Shown here piece after piece: positions 1-9,640 of a stretch of 56,539 nucleotides of DNA. The notes beneath the pieces were generated by a model that was given only the letters and a program-made list of their open reading frames with translations, was not told the origin of the DNA and did no database searches. The stretch is from an uncultured Marinomonas sp. (GTDB lineage: Bacteria; Pseudomonadota; Gammaproteobacteria; Pseudomonadales; Marinomonadaceae). A program made the position numbers and the translations under genes. Where the stretch lies: assembly GCA_938009755.1 (NCBI GenBank), contig CALLIL010000027.1:1-56539 (forward strand). The letters are read 5' to 3'. Each line of letters begins with the position of its first letter. Positions within the stretch are counted from its first letter, which is position 1.

Positions 1-12
1 ACTCTTCAGTTA
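1..12 (-). rRNA. 16S rRNA, extreme 5' end (partial)
   Basis: Read on the minus strand, the first bases of the window give TAACTGAAGAGT. This matches the conserved start of mature bacterial 16S rRNA (AAATTGAAGAGT in E. coli, which continues into TTGATCATGG). It is preceded by a complete rRNA leader and promoter, so the gene continues leftward out of the window. Only about a dozen bases are present; the exact mature end is inferred. Confidence 0.6.
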
Positions 13-304
13 AAAAGTTTGCTTACTCAAAATCTATTACACTAACTATAACTTAATCGATTCATTTCCTTGGGAGAAAACAAACCAACATAAAGCGAAT
101 TAATATGTAGACGTTTCATAAGACTTCAATTTTTTTGATCGTCTCACCCACAAACCTAAGCTCATAAATGTCGATCTTCTGAAGTCCCCAGCAAACGTCC
201 ACACAAATTATCTGATTATCTATTTTAAAGAGCGTTGCCAATCCACTTAAGCTACTAAACTTCTTAAACCTAATTAAGATGCTAAGCCCTGTCCGTGTCA
301 GCGA
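13..304 (-). ncRNA. rRNA operon leader with boxA
   Basis: This is the transcribed leader of an rRNA operon running leftward. On the minus strand positions 234-222 read CGCTCTTTAAAAT, close to the E. coli boxA antitermination element TGCTCTTTAACAA. It is followed by the familiar 'ATAATCAGATAATTTGTGTGG' type leader sequence. Two nested long-range pairings are visible: 193-202 with 107-116 (9 of 10 bases) and 180-186 with 122-128 (7 of 7). Together they form the long leader hairpin typical of pre-16S RNA. No protein gene fits here. Confidence 0.85.
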
Positions 305-338
305 GGGCGTATATTAAGGATCTACAGATTTTGTGCAA
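305..338 (-). promoter_or_regulatory. rRNA P1-type promoter
   Basis: On the minus strand a -35 box TTGCAC (338-333), a 16-bp spacer and a -10 box TAATAT (316-311) are followed by a GC-rich discriminator (ACGCCCTCGC). This is the arrangement of growth-rate and ppGpp-controlled rRNA P1 promoters. An AT-rich stretch upstream (about 340-375) could serve as an UP element. Transcription would begin near 303. Confidence 0.82.
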
Positions 339-399
339 GTGCTTTTTGTCAAAAAAAGACAATTAATTTAACAAGCAACCCTTTTTGTTCACATAACAA

Positions 400-443
400 A
401 CAAAAACAAAAAAGCCCTGTTACGTTTAAGCAACAGGGCTTTT
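400..443 (-). terminator. Intrinsic terminator after purL
   Basis: A perfect 12-bp stem pairs 410-421 with 432-443 around a 10-nt loop. On the minus strand it is followed by a T-rich run (TTTTTTGTTTTTG). It lies 26 bp beyond the purL stop codon and before the rRNA promoter. Confidence 0.85.
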
Positions 444-468
444 AATCTTAATAGCTTATGCTAAATAG

Positions 469-3400
469 CTAACCAAGCCACTTTCTCGCGTTTTGGAACA
501 AGCGCAACCAAGGTGCTTGTTCTTCCCATTCACTTGGGTGCCAACTGTGTTGAACCGTGCGGTAAACACGCTCTGGGTGAGGCATCATAATAGTCACTCG
601 ACCATCTTCTGATGTTAACCCTGTTACTCCTTCTGCAGAGCCATTTGGGTTAAATGGATAGCGCTCTGTCGCTTGTCCATAGTTGTCTACATAACGAAGT
701 GCCACTTGAGCAGATTTCGCCAATGCTGCAATATCACCTTCATTGCGATATTCCGTTTGACCTTCACCATGAGCCACCGCGATTGGCATTCTTGAACCTT
801 CCATTCCCGCCAACAAGATAGAGTTCGATTTCTGAACTTCCACTTGCACAAGACGAGCTTCAAATTGTGCCGATTCATTACGCACAAATTTCGGCCAGTG
901 ATCCGTTCCCGGTATAAGTTCGTGTAATGTCGATAACATCTGACAGCCGTTACACACACCTAGCGTAAAAGTATCTTTGCGTTTAAAGAAGGATTCAAAT
1001 TGATCACGAGCCACTTCATTAAAGAGAATAGATTTCGCCCAACCTTCACCAGCGCCCAATACGTCACCGTATGAGAAGCCACCACAAGCCACCAAACCAT
1101 TAAATTCATCAAGCTTAGTGCGACCAGACAAGATATCACTCATGTGAACATCAACTGGCGTAAATCCTGCTTTATGGAAAGCCGCAGCCATTTCAACCTG
1201 ACCATTGACTCCTTGCTCACGCAAAACCGCAATTTTTGGTTTTTTCTCTGCTCCAACGAATGGCGCCATAACGTCTTCGTTAAGATCAAAGGTCAATTGC
1301 GCCGTTAACCCTGGATCTTTAGCATCTAACAAATTATCAAATTCTTGTTGAGCAGATTCAGGATTATCACGCAAAGACTGAATTCGGTAACTTGTTTCAG
1401 ACCAAACACGCTGCCAGTTAATGCGCGTTTCTTCCAATACAGTTTCACCAGCAAAGCGAACACGAATAGTATCGTCACCCGACAAAGTCGCGATTGGTAA
1501 TACAGAAACGCCAACTTTTTTGTAAGCAGCAACAATCTCAGCAACATCGAATTCATTTACCTGAACCACCGCACCTAGCTCTTCGCTGAATAATGCCGGA
1601 GCAACTTGTGCACGATCTGACACAACAGCATCAAGGTCAATATTCAGACCTAAATGACTCGCAAAAGACATTTCTGTCAACGTGGCAAACGCACCACCAT
1701 CAGAACGGTCATGATAAGCAAGCAATTTGCCTTCTGCATTTAATGCTTGAGTCGTATCAAAGAAACCAGCCAATACAGCAGCGTCATCCACATCCGGTGT
1801 TTTCTGACCAAGCTTGTTATACACCTGAGCAATAACAGAACCGCCTAAACGATTTTGCCCCGCACCCAGATCAATCAACAACAAACGCGTATCGGCTTTA
1901 TTTTGCAATTCTGGCGTCAAGGTTTGACGAACATCAGCAACAGGGGCAAACGCAGTAATCACAAGAGACAATGGAGAAGTTACAGCTTTCTCTTCGCCTT
2001 CTTCTTTCCAAACTGTCTTCATAGACATGGAGTCTTTACCAACAGGTATCGCGATATCCAATGCTGGACACAATTCCATACCAACGGCTTTGACTGTTTG
2101 ATACAGCTTCTCGTCTTCCCCTTCATGACCGGCTGCGGCCATCCAGTTTGCAGACAATTTGATATGGTTACGCTTTGTGATTTTAGCGGCAGCCAAGTTA
2201 GTCAATGCTTCACCAACGGCCATACGACCTGATGCTGGCGCATCCAATAATGCCATTGGCGTACGCTCACCCATTGTCATGGCTTCACCGGTATAACTGT
2301 CTAATGAAGACGTCGTCACCGCCACATCAGCAACAGGCACTTGCCAAGGACCGACCAATTGATCACGTGCAACCATACCTGTGATCGAACGGTCACCAAT
2401 AGTAATCAAGAAGTTCTTACTGGCAACGGTTGGCAAGCTCAAAACGCGCTGTGCGGCATCGGCAAGATCCACATCTATTGCGGTAAAGTCATCTCCAGCA
2501 ATCACTGATTTATTGCCTTCACGATGCATTTTTGGTGGCTTACCAAACAATACAGACATAGGCAGATCAACTGGCTTATTACCAAAGTGTGGATCTGCCA
2601 CTTCTAAATGAAGCTCTTCTTTCGCATCACCAACAATGGCAAATGGGCAACGCTCACGCTCACAAATCGCGGTAAATTCATCAACACGATCTGGAGAAAC
2701 GGCCATTACGTAACGCTCTTGCGATTCGTTACACCAAATCTCAAGAGGCGACATGCCAGGCTCATCGTTCAGCACTTTACGTAAATCAAAGCTACCGCCG
2801 CGCTCGCCGTCTTTTACTAATTCAGGCAAGGCATTAGACAAACCACCCGCACCTACGTCATGGATAAAGCTGATTGGGTTTTTGTCACCCAACTGCCAAC
2901 AACGGTCAATCACTTCCTGACAACGACGTTCCATTTCTGGGTTACCGCGTTGAACAGACGCAAAATCAAGATCTTCGTTACCGTCAGAGGACGCCATTGA
3001 AGAAGCCGCACCGCCACCGAGACCAATCAACATGGCAGGTCCGCCCAAGACGATTAACTTCGCACCGACCTTAATCTCCTGTTTTTCAACATGTTCTCGG
3101 CGAATATTACCTAAGCCACCCGCCAACATAATCGGCTTATGATAACCACGCACTTCTTCTTGAGAAGCGCCTTGAATTTTTTGTTCGTAAGTACGGAAAT
3201 AACCCAAAAGATTTGGGCGGCCAAATTCATTGTTAAATGCCGCACCACCAATAGGACCTTCAATCATAATATCCAAAGGCGTCACAATACGAGAAGGTTT
3301 GCCGTAATGACTTTCCCATGGCTGTACAAAATTAGGAATCTTCAAATCTGAAACCGTGTAGCCACTCAAACCTGCTTTGGGTTTAGAGCCAACACCTGTT

Positions 3401-4368
3401 GCGCCTTCATCACGAATTTCACCGCCAGAGCCAGTCGCTGCACCTGAAAAAGGTGAAATCGCCGTTGGGTGATTATGCGTCTCAACTTTCATCAGGATAT
3501 CGATGTTTTCTTGACTAAAATCGTATTCGCGATTTTCAGGAGACGGATAAAAGCGCCCAGCGAAATGCCCTTCCATCACGGCCGCGTTGTCTTTATAAGC
3601 CGACAAAGTACCTTCTGAATTATGCTCGTGTGTGTTCTTAATCATTTTAAACAAAGAGCGCTCTTGCTCTTCGCCATCGATCGTCCACGATGCATTGAAA
3701 ATTTTATGGCGACAATGCTCAGAATTCGCCTGTGCGAACATCATTAATTCAATATCAATTGGGTTACGACCCAATTCAACAAACGACTCAACAAGGTAGT
3801 CAATTTCATCGTCTGCCAATGCCAAGCCTAACGTTTGGTTTGCCTCAACCAACGCTGCACGGCCACCAGCCAACACATCAACACTTGCCATTGGTGCAGG
3901 TTCTGCATGAGAGAACATACTGCTTGCGTCGCTTAATGCCGGAAGCACGCTTTCAGTCATTCGATCATGAAGAATCATCGACAACAGATCTAACTCTTCA
4001 AGCGTTAATGGCTGAGAGCTGTGAATAAAGTATTCCACGCCACGTTCAACACGAGACACAGATGACAATCCACAGTTATGAAGAATATCCGTCGCTTTAG
4101 ATGACCAAGGTGAAATAGTTCCTAAACGAGGAACCACCAACACGCTTTGTTCAGACGAGTGAATTTGGGAAGATTTAGGACCGTAAGCCAAAGCGCGTTC
4201 AAGAACGGCTTCTTGTTCAGTCGTAAGTGTTTGACGATCAACCAACTCCACGAAATGGAGAAATTGAGCATCCACATCGGTAACCGATGCAACAGATGCT
4301 TTCATATTGGCCAATAACTTTGCCTTGCGAAACGCTGATAGCGCTGCGGAACCATGCAGGGTTAGCAT
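469..4368 (-). CDS. purL: Phosphoribosylformylglycinamidine synthase
   Basis: PurL converts FGAR, ATP and glutamine to FGAM in the fourth step of de novo purine synthesis, in the cytoplasm. The 1299-aa length matches the large single-chain form of Gammaproteobacteria (1295 aa in E. coli). The order is an N-terminal PurS-like domain, two AIR-synthetase-like halves (with the conserved VETHNHPT segment) and a C-terminal class I glutaminase. The glutaminase triad is visible as Cys1139 (GVCNGC), His1264 and Glu1266 (PHPER). The start [13 protein letters not shown] lines up with E. coli MEILRGSPALSAF, so the ATG at 4368 is used although its Shine-Dalgarno is weak. It is monocistronic here and ends at a strong terminator. 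PurR-type control is not evident. Confidence 0.97.
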   Translation of the reverse strand: MLTLHGSAALSAFRKAKLLANMKASVASVTDVDAQFLHFVELVDRQTLTTEQEAVLERALAYGPKSSQIHSSEQSVLVVPRLGTISPWSSKATDILHNCGLSSVSRVERGVEYFIHSSQPLTLEELDLLSMILHDRMTESVLPALSDASSMFSHAEPAPMASVDVLAGGRAALVEANQTLGLALADDEIDYLVESFVELGRNPIDIELMMFAQANSEHCRHKIFNASWTIDGEEQERSLFKMIKNTHEHNSEGTLSAYKDNAAVMEGHFAGRFYPSPENREYDFSQENIDILMKVETHNHPTAISPFSGAATGSGGEIRDEGATGVGSKPKAGLSGYTVSDLKIPNFVQPWESHYGKPSRIVTPLDIMIEGPIGGAAFNNEFGRPNLLGYFRTYEQKIQGASQEEVRGYHKPIMLAGGLGNIRREHVEKQEIKVGAKLIVLGGPAMLIGLGGGAASSMASSDGNEDLDFASVQRGNPEMERRCQEVIDRCWQLGDKNPISFIHDVGAGGLSNALPELVKDGERGGSFDLRKVLNDEPGMSPLEIWCNESQERYVMAVSPDRVDEFTAICERERCPFAIVGDAKEELHLEVADPHFGNKPVDLPMSVLFGKPPKMHREGNKSVIAGDDFTAIDVDLADAAQRVLSLPTVASKNFLITIGDRSITGMVARDQLVGPWQVPVADVAVTTSSLDSYTGEAMTMGERTPMALLDAPASGRMAVGEALTNLAAAKITKRNHIKLSANWMAAAGHEGEDEKLYQTVKAVGMELCPALDIAIPVGKDSMSMKTVWKEEGEEKAVTSPLSLVITAFAPVADVRQTLTPELQNKADTRLLLIDLGAGQNRLGGSVIAQVYNKLGQKTPDVDDAAVLAGFFDTTQALNAEGKLLAYHDRSDGGAFATLTEMSFASHLGLNIDLDAVVSDRAQVAPALFSEELGAVVQVNEFDVAEIVAAYKKVGVSVLPIATLSGDDTIRVRFAGETVLEETRINWQRVWSETSYRIQSLRDNPESAQQEFDNLLDAKDPGLTAQLTFDLNEDVMAPFVGAEKKPKIAVLREQGVNGQVEMAAAFHKAGFTPVDVHMSDILSGRTKLDEFNGLVACGGFSYGDVLGAGEGWAKSILFNEVARDQFESFFKRKDTFTLGVCNGCQMLSTLHELIPGTDHWPKFVRNESAQFEARLVQVEVQKSNSILLAGMEGSRMPIAVAHGEGQTEYRNEGDIAALAKSAQVALRYVDNYGQATERYPFNPNGSAEGVTGLTSEDGRVTIMMPHPERVYRTVQHSWHPSEWEEQAPWLRLFQNARKWLG

Positions 4369-4485
4369 GTTGAGTATTGCCTCATTTTGTAGTTTTGGGG
4401 GAAATGCTGCGGTATTTTAAATCAATGAGGCAAATAGAGGCCAGTAGAGTCTGAAATTTCTGTGCGAATTAATGAAAAAAAGTGG

Positions 4486-4974
4486 TTAAAGTGATTTTTT
4501 AGCCAACTCTTTTAATTTCTTCTTTTGCTCACGACGCATTTGAAAGAATTCGGTTAATTGCACTGACGCCTGTTCGGACAACACGTTTTCTGTCACTTCG
4601 ACGCGATGATTTAAAAAAGGCGCATCAAAAAAACGCCCTTGACTCACCACCGCTCCACTTTTAGGCTCCGTCGCGCCATATACCACGCGACCAATACGAG
4701 CATGAACAATCGCACCCGCGCACATTGAACAAGGCTCTAACGTGACATATAACGTGGAATTCGGTAAACGATAATTACCAACCGCTTTACATGCCATTCG
4801 AATGGCTTGAATTTCGGCGTGTGCGGTTGGATCACATAATGAAATCGGAGAATTATAGCCTTCACCTACCACTTCTCCCTCTAATACAACAATCGCACCG
4901 ACTGGAATTTCATTTTCTGATGCTGCCTTTGAAGCCTGCTTCAAAGCTAAAGCCATCCAGTCTTCATCTTTCAT
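4486..4974 (-). CDS. tadA: tRNA-specific adenosine-34 deaminase
   Basis: TadA deaminates adenosine at the wobble position of tRNA-Arg(ACG) to inosine. The 162-aa protein has the zinc-deaminase signature: His52 and Glu54 in TAHAEIQ, and Cys82 and Cys85 in PCSMCAG, which bind zinc and supply the proton-shuttling glutamate. The RIGRVVYGA segment following the PCxxC motif and the length are typical of TadA rather than of a cytosine or guanine deaminase. The C-terminus is lysine-rich. It is divergent from the CBS gene, with about 140 bp between them. The gene usually sits near purL and mltF in related genomes, which fits. Confidence 0.95.
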   Translation of the reverse strand: MKDEDWMALALKQASKAASENEIPVGAIVVLEGEVVGEGYNSPISLCDPTAHAEIQAIRMACKAVGNYRLPNSTLYVTLEPCSMCAGAIVHARIGRVVYGATEPKSGAVVSQGRFFDAPFLNHRVEVTENVLSEQASVQLTEFFQMRREQKKKLKELAKKSL

Positions 4975-5115
4975 TTAACGATTCGCCTTTAGCTAGAGAA
5001 GTGGGAATAAATTGCTATTATGCGGTGACACAATCTACACTGAAGTTTAATTGTGAGAGATTTTACAATAAGGTAAAGCACTTAACAGAGAAATATATTC
5101 AAGGAGACTTCGTTT

Positions 5116-5538
5116 ATGAAAACAGTGGTAGACCTTATGGTCACAAATTTGATTACACTAAAAGAAACCGACTCTTTGGCGAGTGCCAAAGCCTTGATGC
5201 AAGAAAAACAAATTCGCAACATCCCAATCGTCAATGACGACGACGAATGGGTAGGCATGCTAACTCAACGAGAATACTTACGTCATGCCTTTCATTTAGT
5301 CAGTCAATTTGGAACACAACAGTTGTCGAAAAAAGAGCAACAAACTCCTATTGCCAATGTCATGACGAAAGATATGCAAACACTCAGCCCTGAAACAGAG
5401 CTAAGCGTTGCTGCCGATCATTTTATTGATTACAAATACGGTAGCTTACCAGTCACACAAGACAATAAGTTGGTTGGAATTTTAACCCCTATCGACTTTG
5501 TAAAACTCGCTCGCAATATGTTAAAAGAATCAGCTTAG
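5116..5538 (+). CDS. CBS-domain pair protein
   Basis: A 140-aa protein made only of two CBS motifs (about residues 1-60 and 78-138), each opening with the usual 'V.DLMV.N..TL' or 'V.MTKDM.TLSPE' pattern. Such stand-alone pairs bind adenine nucleotides and act as energy or ligand sensors; the partner cannot be told from sequence. The start is supported by an AAGGAG at 5101-5106, ten bases before the ATG. It converges on the cold-shock gene: its TAG stop (5536-5538) overlaps the other gene's stop on the opposite strand. Confidence 0.88.
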   Translation: MKTVVDLMVTNLITLKETDSLASAKALMQEKQIRNIPIVNDDDEWVGMLTQREYLRHAFHLVSQFGTQQLSKKEQQTPIANVMTKDMQTLSPETELSVAADHFIDYKYGSLPVTQDNKLVGILTPIDFVKLARNMLKESA

Positions 5539-5786
5539 ACTGGATCGTGTAGTGGCGCTGTCGGCGCCACTTGCACTTCTTGCTCTACTCGCACTTCCAA
5601 CGCTTGCACACCAAACTCTGTTTCAGACAAAAGAAAGCTAACAGCTTGACCTTTTCTTAAAGATTTATGCCCATCACAGACAATCGATTTATAATGAACA
5701 AAGACATCATTGCCTTCTTCCCTTTTAATAAAACCCATTCCTTTGGCGTCATTAAACCATTTAACCTTTCCAGTTAATCTTTCCAT
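5535..5786 (-). CDS. Cold-shock-domain protein
   Basis: An 83-aa protein with one cold-shock OB fold. The RNP1-like KGMGFIKRE and RNP2-like VFVHYKSI motifs are visible, after the opening GKVKWFNDAK. Such proteins bind single-stranded RNA or DNA and melt RNA structure. It carries a C-terminal tail of about 15 residues beyond the standard ~68-aa domain, ending in LHDPV. A good Shine-Dalgarno (GAGGCGAGG) precedes the ATG. The stop codon overlaps the convergent CBS gene. I cannot assign it to a specific Csp paralogue. Confidence 0.9.
   Translation of the reverse strand: MERLTGKVKWFNDAKGMGFIKREEGNDVFVHYKSIVCDGHKSLRKGQAVSFLLSETEFGVQALEVRVEQEVQVAPTAPLHDPV
5552..5570. terminator. Stem-loop in csp 3' coding end (weak terminator candidate)
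   Basis: GTGGCGC (5552-5558) and GCGCCAC (5564-5570) form a perfect 7-bp stem with a 5-nt loop. It lies 14 bp past the CBS gene stop and inside the last codons of the cold-shock gene. The following bases are only moderately T-rich, so it may be a weak terminator for the CBS transcript or an RNA stability element. Confidence 0.4.
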
Positions 5787-5862
5787 TACCTCGCCTCTTT
5801 TTTATTTTTATTTAAGTAAGCGTAAAACTGAAAACCTTTTCTGGTCTTCAACCATCATTCAT

Positions 5863-8646
5863 CTACAAAGACTCAATGCTTATTTTTTGCTCTTCTAGTT
5901 TGTTAACGGTTAATTGCAAGTCGTCGCATTTAGCGCGCTCTTTCTCCACAACGTCCGCTGGCGCTTTCGCGACAAAGCTATCATTTGATAACTTACCTTG
6001 AATACGTTGCAGGTCTTTTGTTGCTTTATCAATTTCTTTTTGTAAACGAGCCAATTCTGCGTCTTTATCAATCAGGCCAGCCATTGGCACTAATACTTCC
6101 ATATCACCAACCAAAGCCGTTGCTGACATAGGCGCATCATCGCCTTCATTTAGCCAAGTCACCGTGTCTAGCTTAGCCAAGGTTTGTAAGAAAGTTAAGT
6201 TTGCATCAAGGCGCAATTTATCTTGCTCTGAACCATTGCGGCACAAAATAGACAACGGCTTAGAAGGTGCAATATTCATTTCTCCACGTATATTACGAAT
6301 GCCTTCGATAACGCCTTTCAACCACTCAACATCGGCTTCGGCCACGTCGTCTTTTTTACTGTCTTCTGCCTCAGGGTATTGAGCCAACATAACAGAATCA
6401 CCTTCAACGCCAGCCAAAGGACTCACCTTTTGCCAAATCTCTTCTGTTAAGAATGGCATCATTGGGTGAGCAAGGCGCAAGAACGCTTCCAACACTCGAA
6501 CCAAAGTACGGCGCGTTCCTGTTAATTGTGCAGGCGTTGCGTTTTCATCCCAAAGAACAGGCTTAGACAATTCCAAGTACCAATCACAATACTCGTGCCA
6601 CATAAATTCATACAGAGCCTGAGAAGCCAAATCAAAACGGTGTGTATCAAAAGCACGATTTACAGCGTCTTCTGCATGCTGCAAACGGGAAATAATCCAT
6701 TTATCCGCGAGGGATAATTCAACCTCAGCACCATCTTGTCCACAATCTTGATCTTCTGTGTTCATCAAGACATAACGAGTGGCATTCCAAATTTTGTTAC
6801 AGAAATTACGGTAGCCTTCTAAACGATTCAAATCGAATCGAATATCACGCCCGCCAGACGCCAAAGAACAAAGCGTAAAGCGCAATGCATCTGTACCATA
6901 AGCCTGCATCCCTTCTGGGTAAGTTGCGCGCGTATTCTTTTCTACTTTCGCCGCCAAACGAGGCTGCATCATGCCGTACGTGCGTTTTTCAACAAGCGAT
7001 TCAAGGTCAATACCGTTAATCAAATCAAGAGGATCAATCACATTCCCTTTCGATTTCGACATCTTATCGCCGTTTTCGTCTCGGATCAGACCCGTAATAT
7101 ACACCGTCTTAAAAGGAACCTTGTCAGTGAACTTCAACGTCATCATGATCATTCTGGCTACCCAGAAGAAGATAATGTCGAAACCTGTCACCAGCACATC
7201 AGACTCACTGAATTCTGCAAAATCTTGTGTTTCTTCTGGCCAACCTTGTGTTGCAAAGGTCCATAGTGCGGAAGAGAACCAAGTGTCTAATACATCTTCG
7301 TCTTGAGTCAGCTCAACATCAGCGGCCAAGCCGTGTTTTTCACGAACTTCCGCTTCGTTTTTACCAACATAGAACTTGCCATCGGCATCGTACCAAGCAG
7401 GAATTTGATGTCCCCACCAAAGCTGACGAGAAATACACCAATCTTGTAAATCACGCATCCACGCAAAGTAGGTGTTTTCCCACTGTTTTGGAACGAACTG
7501 AATATCGCCGTTTTCAACCGCTTCAATAGCAGGCTTAGCCAAGCTTTCAACCGCAACATACCACTGCTGAGTCAAATAAGGTTCAATCACTGTGTTACCT
7601 CGTTCACCACGAGGCACTTTTAATTTGTGGTCGACTACTTTTTCCAATAAGCCCAACGCATCAAAGTCGGCCACAACCGCTTTACGCGCATCAAAACGAT
7701 CCATGCCACGGTATTTTTCAGGCGCGGTATCATTGATCGCTGCGTCGTCCGTCAAAATATTAATCAATGGCATATCGTGGCGCTTGCCCACTTCGTAGTC
7801 ATTGAAATCGTGCGCTGGCGTGATTTTCACACACCCTGTACCAAATTCTTTATCAACGTATTCATCTGCTACGATTGGAATTCGACGACCAACCAATGGC
7901 AAATCCACTTCTTTACCAACCAAAGCAGTGAAACGCTCATCGTCTGGTGCAACTGCGACCGCCGCATCACCAAACATGGTTTCAGGTCGCGTAGTCGCTA
8001 CCACAATGTAATCTTTGCCTTCCGACGTCTTAACGCCATCCGCTAATGGATAACGGAAATACCACATGAAGCCATTTTCTTCTTCTGACGTCACTTCAAG
8101 GTCAGAAATCGCCGTATGTAATACAGGATCCCAATTCACCAAACGCTGACCACGATAAATAATACCTTCGTCATACAAGCGAACAAACACATCTTGTACT
8201 GCCGCAGACATGCCTGGATCCATAGTGAAGCGTTCTTTATCCCACGCAACAGAGTCACCAAGAACACGCATTTGATCTGAAATCGTACCGCCAGATTCCG
8301 CTTTCCATTCCCACACTTTTTCTAGGAATTTTTCACGGCCAAGGTCATGACGAGTAATGTTTTGTGCCGCCAATTGGCGTTCAACCACCATTTGCGTAGC
8401 AATACCTGCGTGATCACAACCTGGTTGCCACAATGTTCGGCTGCCTTTCATACGCTCACGACGAATCATCGCGTCCATCAAGGTGTGTTGAAATGCATGC
8501 CCCATGTGCAAACTGCCGGTGACATTTGGCGGTGGAATCATGATCGAGAAAGGGTCACCGTTGCCTTGAGGAGTGAAATAACCACTCTCTTCCCAACGTT
8601 TATAAATAGGCTGTTCAATACTCTGAGGTTGGTAAGTTTTTTCCAT
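5863..8646 (-). CDS. valS: Valyl-tRNA synthetase
   Basis: ValS charges tRNA-Val. The protein is 927 aa from the chosen start. Class Ia motifs are present: HMGH at residues 47-50 (within [13 protein letters not shown]) and KMSKS ([10 protein letters not shown]) near residue 550. The anticodon-binding domain and the C-terminal coiled-coil ([29 protein letters not shown]) specific to ValS follow. An in-frame extension of 35 codons upstream exists, but [15 protein letters not shown] matches the E. coli start MEKTYNPQDIEQPLY, so ATG at 8646 is preferred. In related species valS follows pepA-holC; here a separate acidic protein gene precedes it. Confidence 0.96.
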   Translation of the reverse strand: MEKTYQPQSIEQPIYKRWEESGYFTPQGNGDPFSIMIPPPNVTGSLHMGHAFQHTLMDAMIRRERMKGSRTLWQPGCDHAGIATQMVVERQLAAQNITRHDLGREKFLEKVWEWKAESGGTISDQMRVLGDSVAWDKERFTMDPGMSAAVQDVFVRLYDEGIIYRGQRLVNWDPVLHTAISDLEVTSEEENGFMWYFRYPLADGVKTSEGKDYIVVATTRPETMFGDAAVAVAPDDERFTALVGKEVDLPLVGRRIPIVADEYVDKEFGTGCVKITPAHDFNDYEVGKRHDMPLINILTDDAAINDTAPEKYRGMDRFDARKAVVADFDALGLLEKVVDHKLKVPRGERGNTVIEPYLTQQWYVAVESLAKPAIEAVENGDIQFVPKQWENTYFAWMRDLQDWCISRQLWWGHQIPAWYDADGKFYVGKNEAEVREKHGLAADVELTQDEDVLDTWFSSALWTFATQGWPEETQDFAEFSESDVLVTGFDIIFFWVARMIMMTLKFTDKVPFKTVYITGLIRDENGDKMSKSKGNVIDPLDLINGIDLESLVEKRTYGMMQPRLAAKVEKNTRATYPEGMQAYGTDALRFTLCSLASGGRDIRFDLNRLEGYRNFCNKIWNATRYVLMNTEDQDCGQDGAEVELSLADKWIISRLQHAEDAVNRAFDTHRFDLASQALYEFMWHEYCDWYLELSKPVLWDENATPAQLTGTRRTLVRVLEAFLRLAHPMMPFLTEEIWQKVSPLAGVEGDSVMLAQYPEAEDSKKDDVAEADVEWLKGVIEGIRNIRGEMNIAPSKPLSILCRNGSEQDKLRLDANLTFLQTLAKLDTVTWLNEGDDAPMSATALVGDMEVLVPMAGLIDKDAELARLQKEIDKATKDLQRIQGKLSNDSFVAKAPADVVEKERAKCDDLQLTVNKLEEQKISIESL

Positions 8647-8775
8647 TGGGTGTCTTAAAGCTCTTATTTGGCGGTCAATTAAAATATTTACGGGATTATA
8701 ACGTGTCATTACAAGATAAAGAACAAGGCGAGCAGGATAAATGCAATGCATTGCTTTCCACTTGCGTTTAAAAGG

Positions 8776-9435
8776 TTATTTTGGCTTCGAGTTTTCTGCG
8801 GTTTGCAGCGCGCCCATGACTTCTGCTATTAAATCAGGCAAGCGTTTTTCCAATACATCAGCAATCGCTTTCGCCACAAGATCCTCTGTATATTCTTTTG
8901 CTTTTGCATTTGTTTGGTCTGCTTCTTGAGCGACAAGAGCAATATCTTCGACACTGTCGTCAGAAGATTCAGAGCCTTGTTGAGTGGCGACTTCCTGCTC
9001 ATCGCTGAACTCTTTTGTAACATCTTGTTCTTCTGAAAAAACGACGTCAGGCTGAATATCGTCAAGCACCATCTCACCGAACTCAATCGCCCCTAACTCA
9101 GCATCGACAGATTCCAAAGCATCGCCATGCATTAAAGTTTCATTAGATTCTGTCGCCTTAGAACGCTCACCGAAAACCTTTTCGAAATACGCTTCTTGGC
9201 TTACGCCTTGTGCCTCAATACTTTCTACAACACTTTCTTTCGGACCTTCTTCATTCGTTTCTTGGGCGGCAGTCTCTTCAACTTCCGCCTCTTCGACTTC
9301 TGACTTTTCCTCATCGACTTGATCCGCAACCACATCCATCAAGATGGGAATATCATCCTGATTCCGCAAAGCCGCTGCCAATGCGTCTTCATCCGGCTCA
9401 AATGCATCATCTCGTTGCGCTATTAAATCTGACAT
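8776..9435 (-). CDS. Acidic hypothetical protein between pepA and valS
   Basis: About 219 aa, strongly acidic, with a Glu/Asp/Ser-rich low-complexity middle (about residues 40-165) and few basic residues until the end. Two parts look folded: an N-terminal segment with DDIPILMDVV, and a C-terminal amphipathic helix (EDLVAKAIADVLEKRLPDLIAEVM). A short protein with an 'IPVLTEVV' opening and a similar C-terminal helix lies between holC and valS in Pseudomonas; I recall that similarity and infer this is its expanded counterpart. An upstream in-frame ATG at 9447 is possible; neither start has a clear Shine-Dalgarno. No function is known to me. Confidence 0.7.
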   Translation of the reverse strand: MSDLIAQRDDAFEPDEDALAAALRNQDDIPILMDVVADQVDEEKSEVEEAEVEETAAQETNEEGPKESVVESIEAQGVSQEAYFEKVFGERSKATESNETLMHGDALESVDAELGAIEFGEMVLDDIQPDVVFSEEQDVTKEFSDEQEVATQQGSESSDDSVEDIALVAQEADQTNAKAKEYTEDLVAKAIADVLEKRLPDLIAEVMGALQTAENSKPK

Positions 9436-9578
9436 AAGAAAAACCATTTATAAGAAAATAAAACACGAAAGTTAGGCTCAGTTTTGTTCAATATAAGCCT
9501 TTTATCTATTTTGTCACTGTCGCACTGTCAAAAATAAAAGTCCACCTTCTACATCAACGAGTATGACGGCATAAACAC

Positions 9579-9612
9579 AAAAAGCAGCGATAGAAGCCAT
9601 CACTGCTTTTTT
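9579..9612 (-). terminator. Intrinsic terminator after pepA
   Basis: AAAAAGCAG-c-GAT and ATC-a-CTGCTTTTT pair around a 7-nt loop, giving a mostly perfect stem with runs of A and T on both sides. On the minus strand it follows the pepA stop by about 30 bp. It separates pepA from the acidic gene. Confidence 0.8.
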
Positions 9613-9640
9613 GGATCACGAGAAAGACAATCTATTTAGA

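Noticed and set aside
346-362. TTGTC/GACAA inverted repeat near the left edge as an operator.
   Set aside because: Short, and it lies in the AT-rich upstream part of the rRNA promoter, where an UP element is the simpler reading.
4791-5237. A 148-codon plus-strand open frame over tadA and the CBS promoter.
   Set aside because: It overlaps the well-supported tadA on the other strand and the CBS gene in another frame, and has no recognisable protein features.
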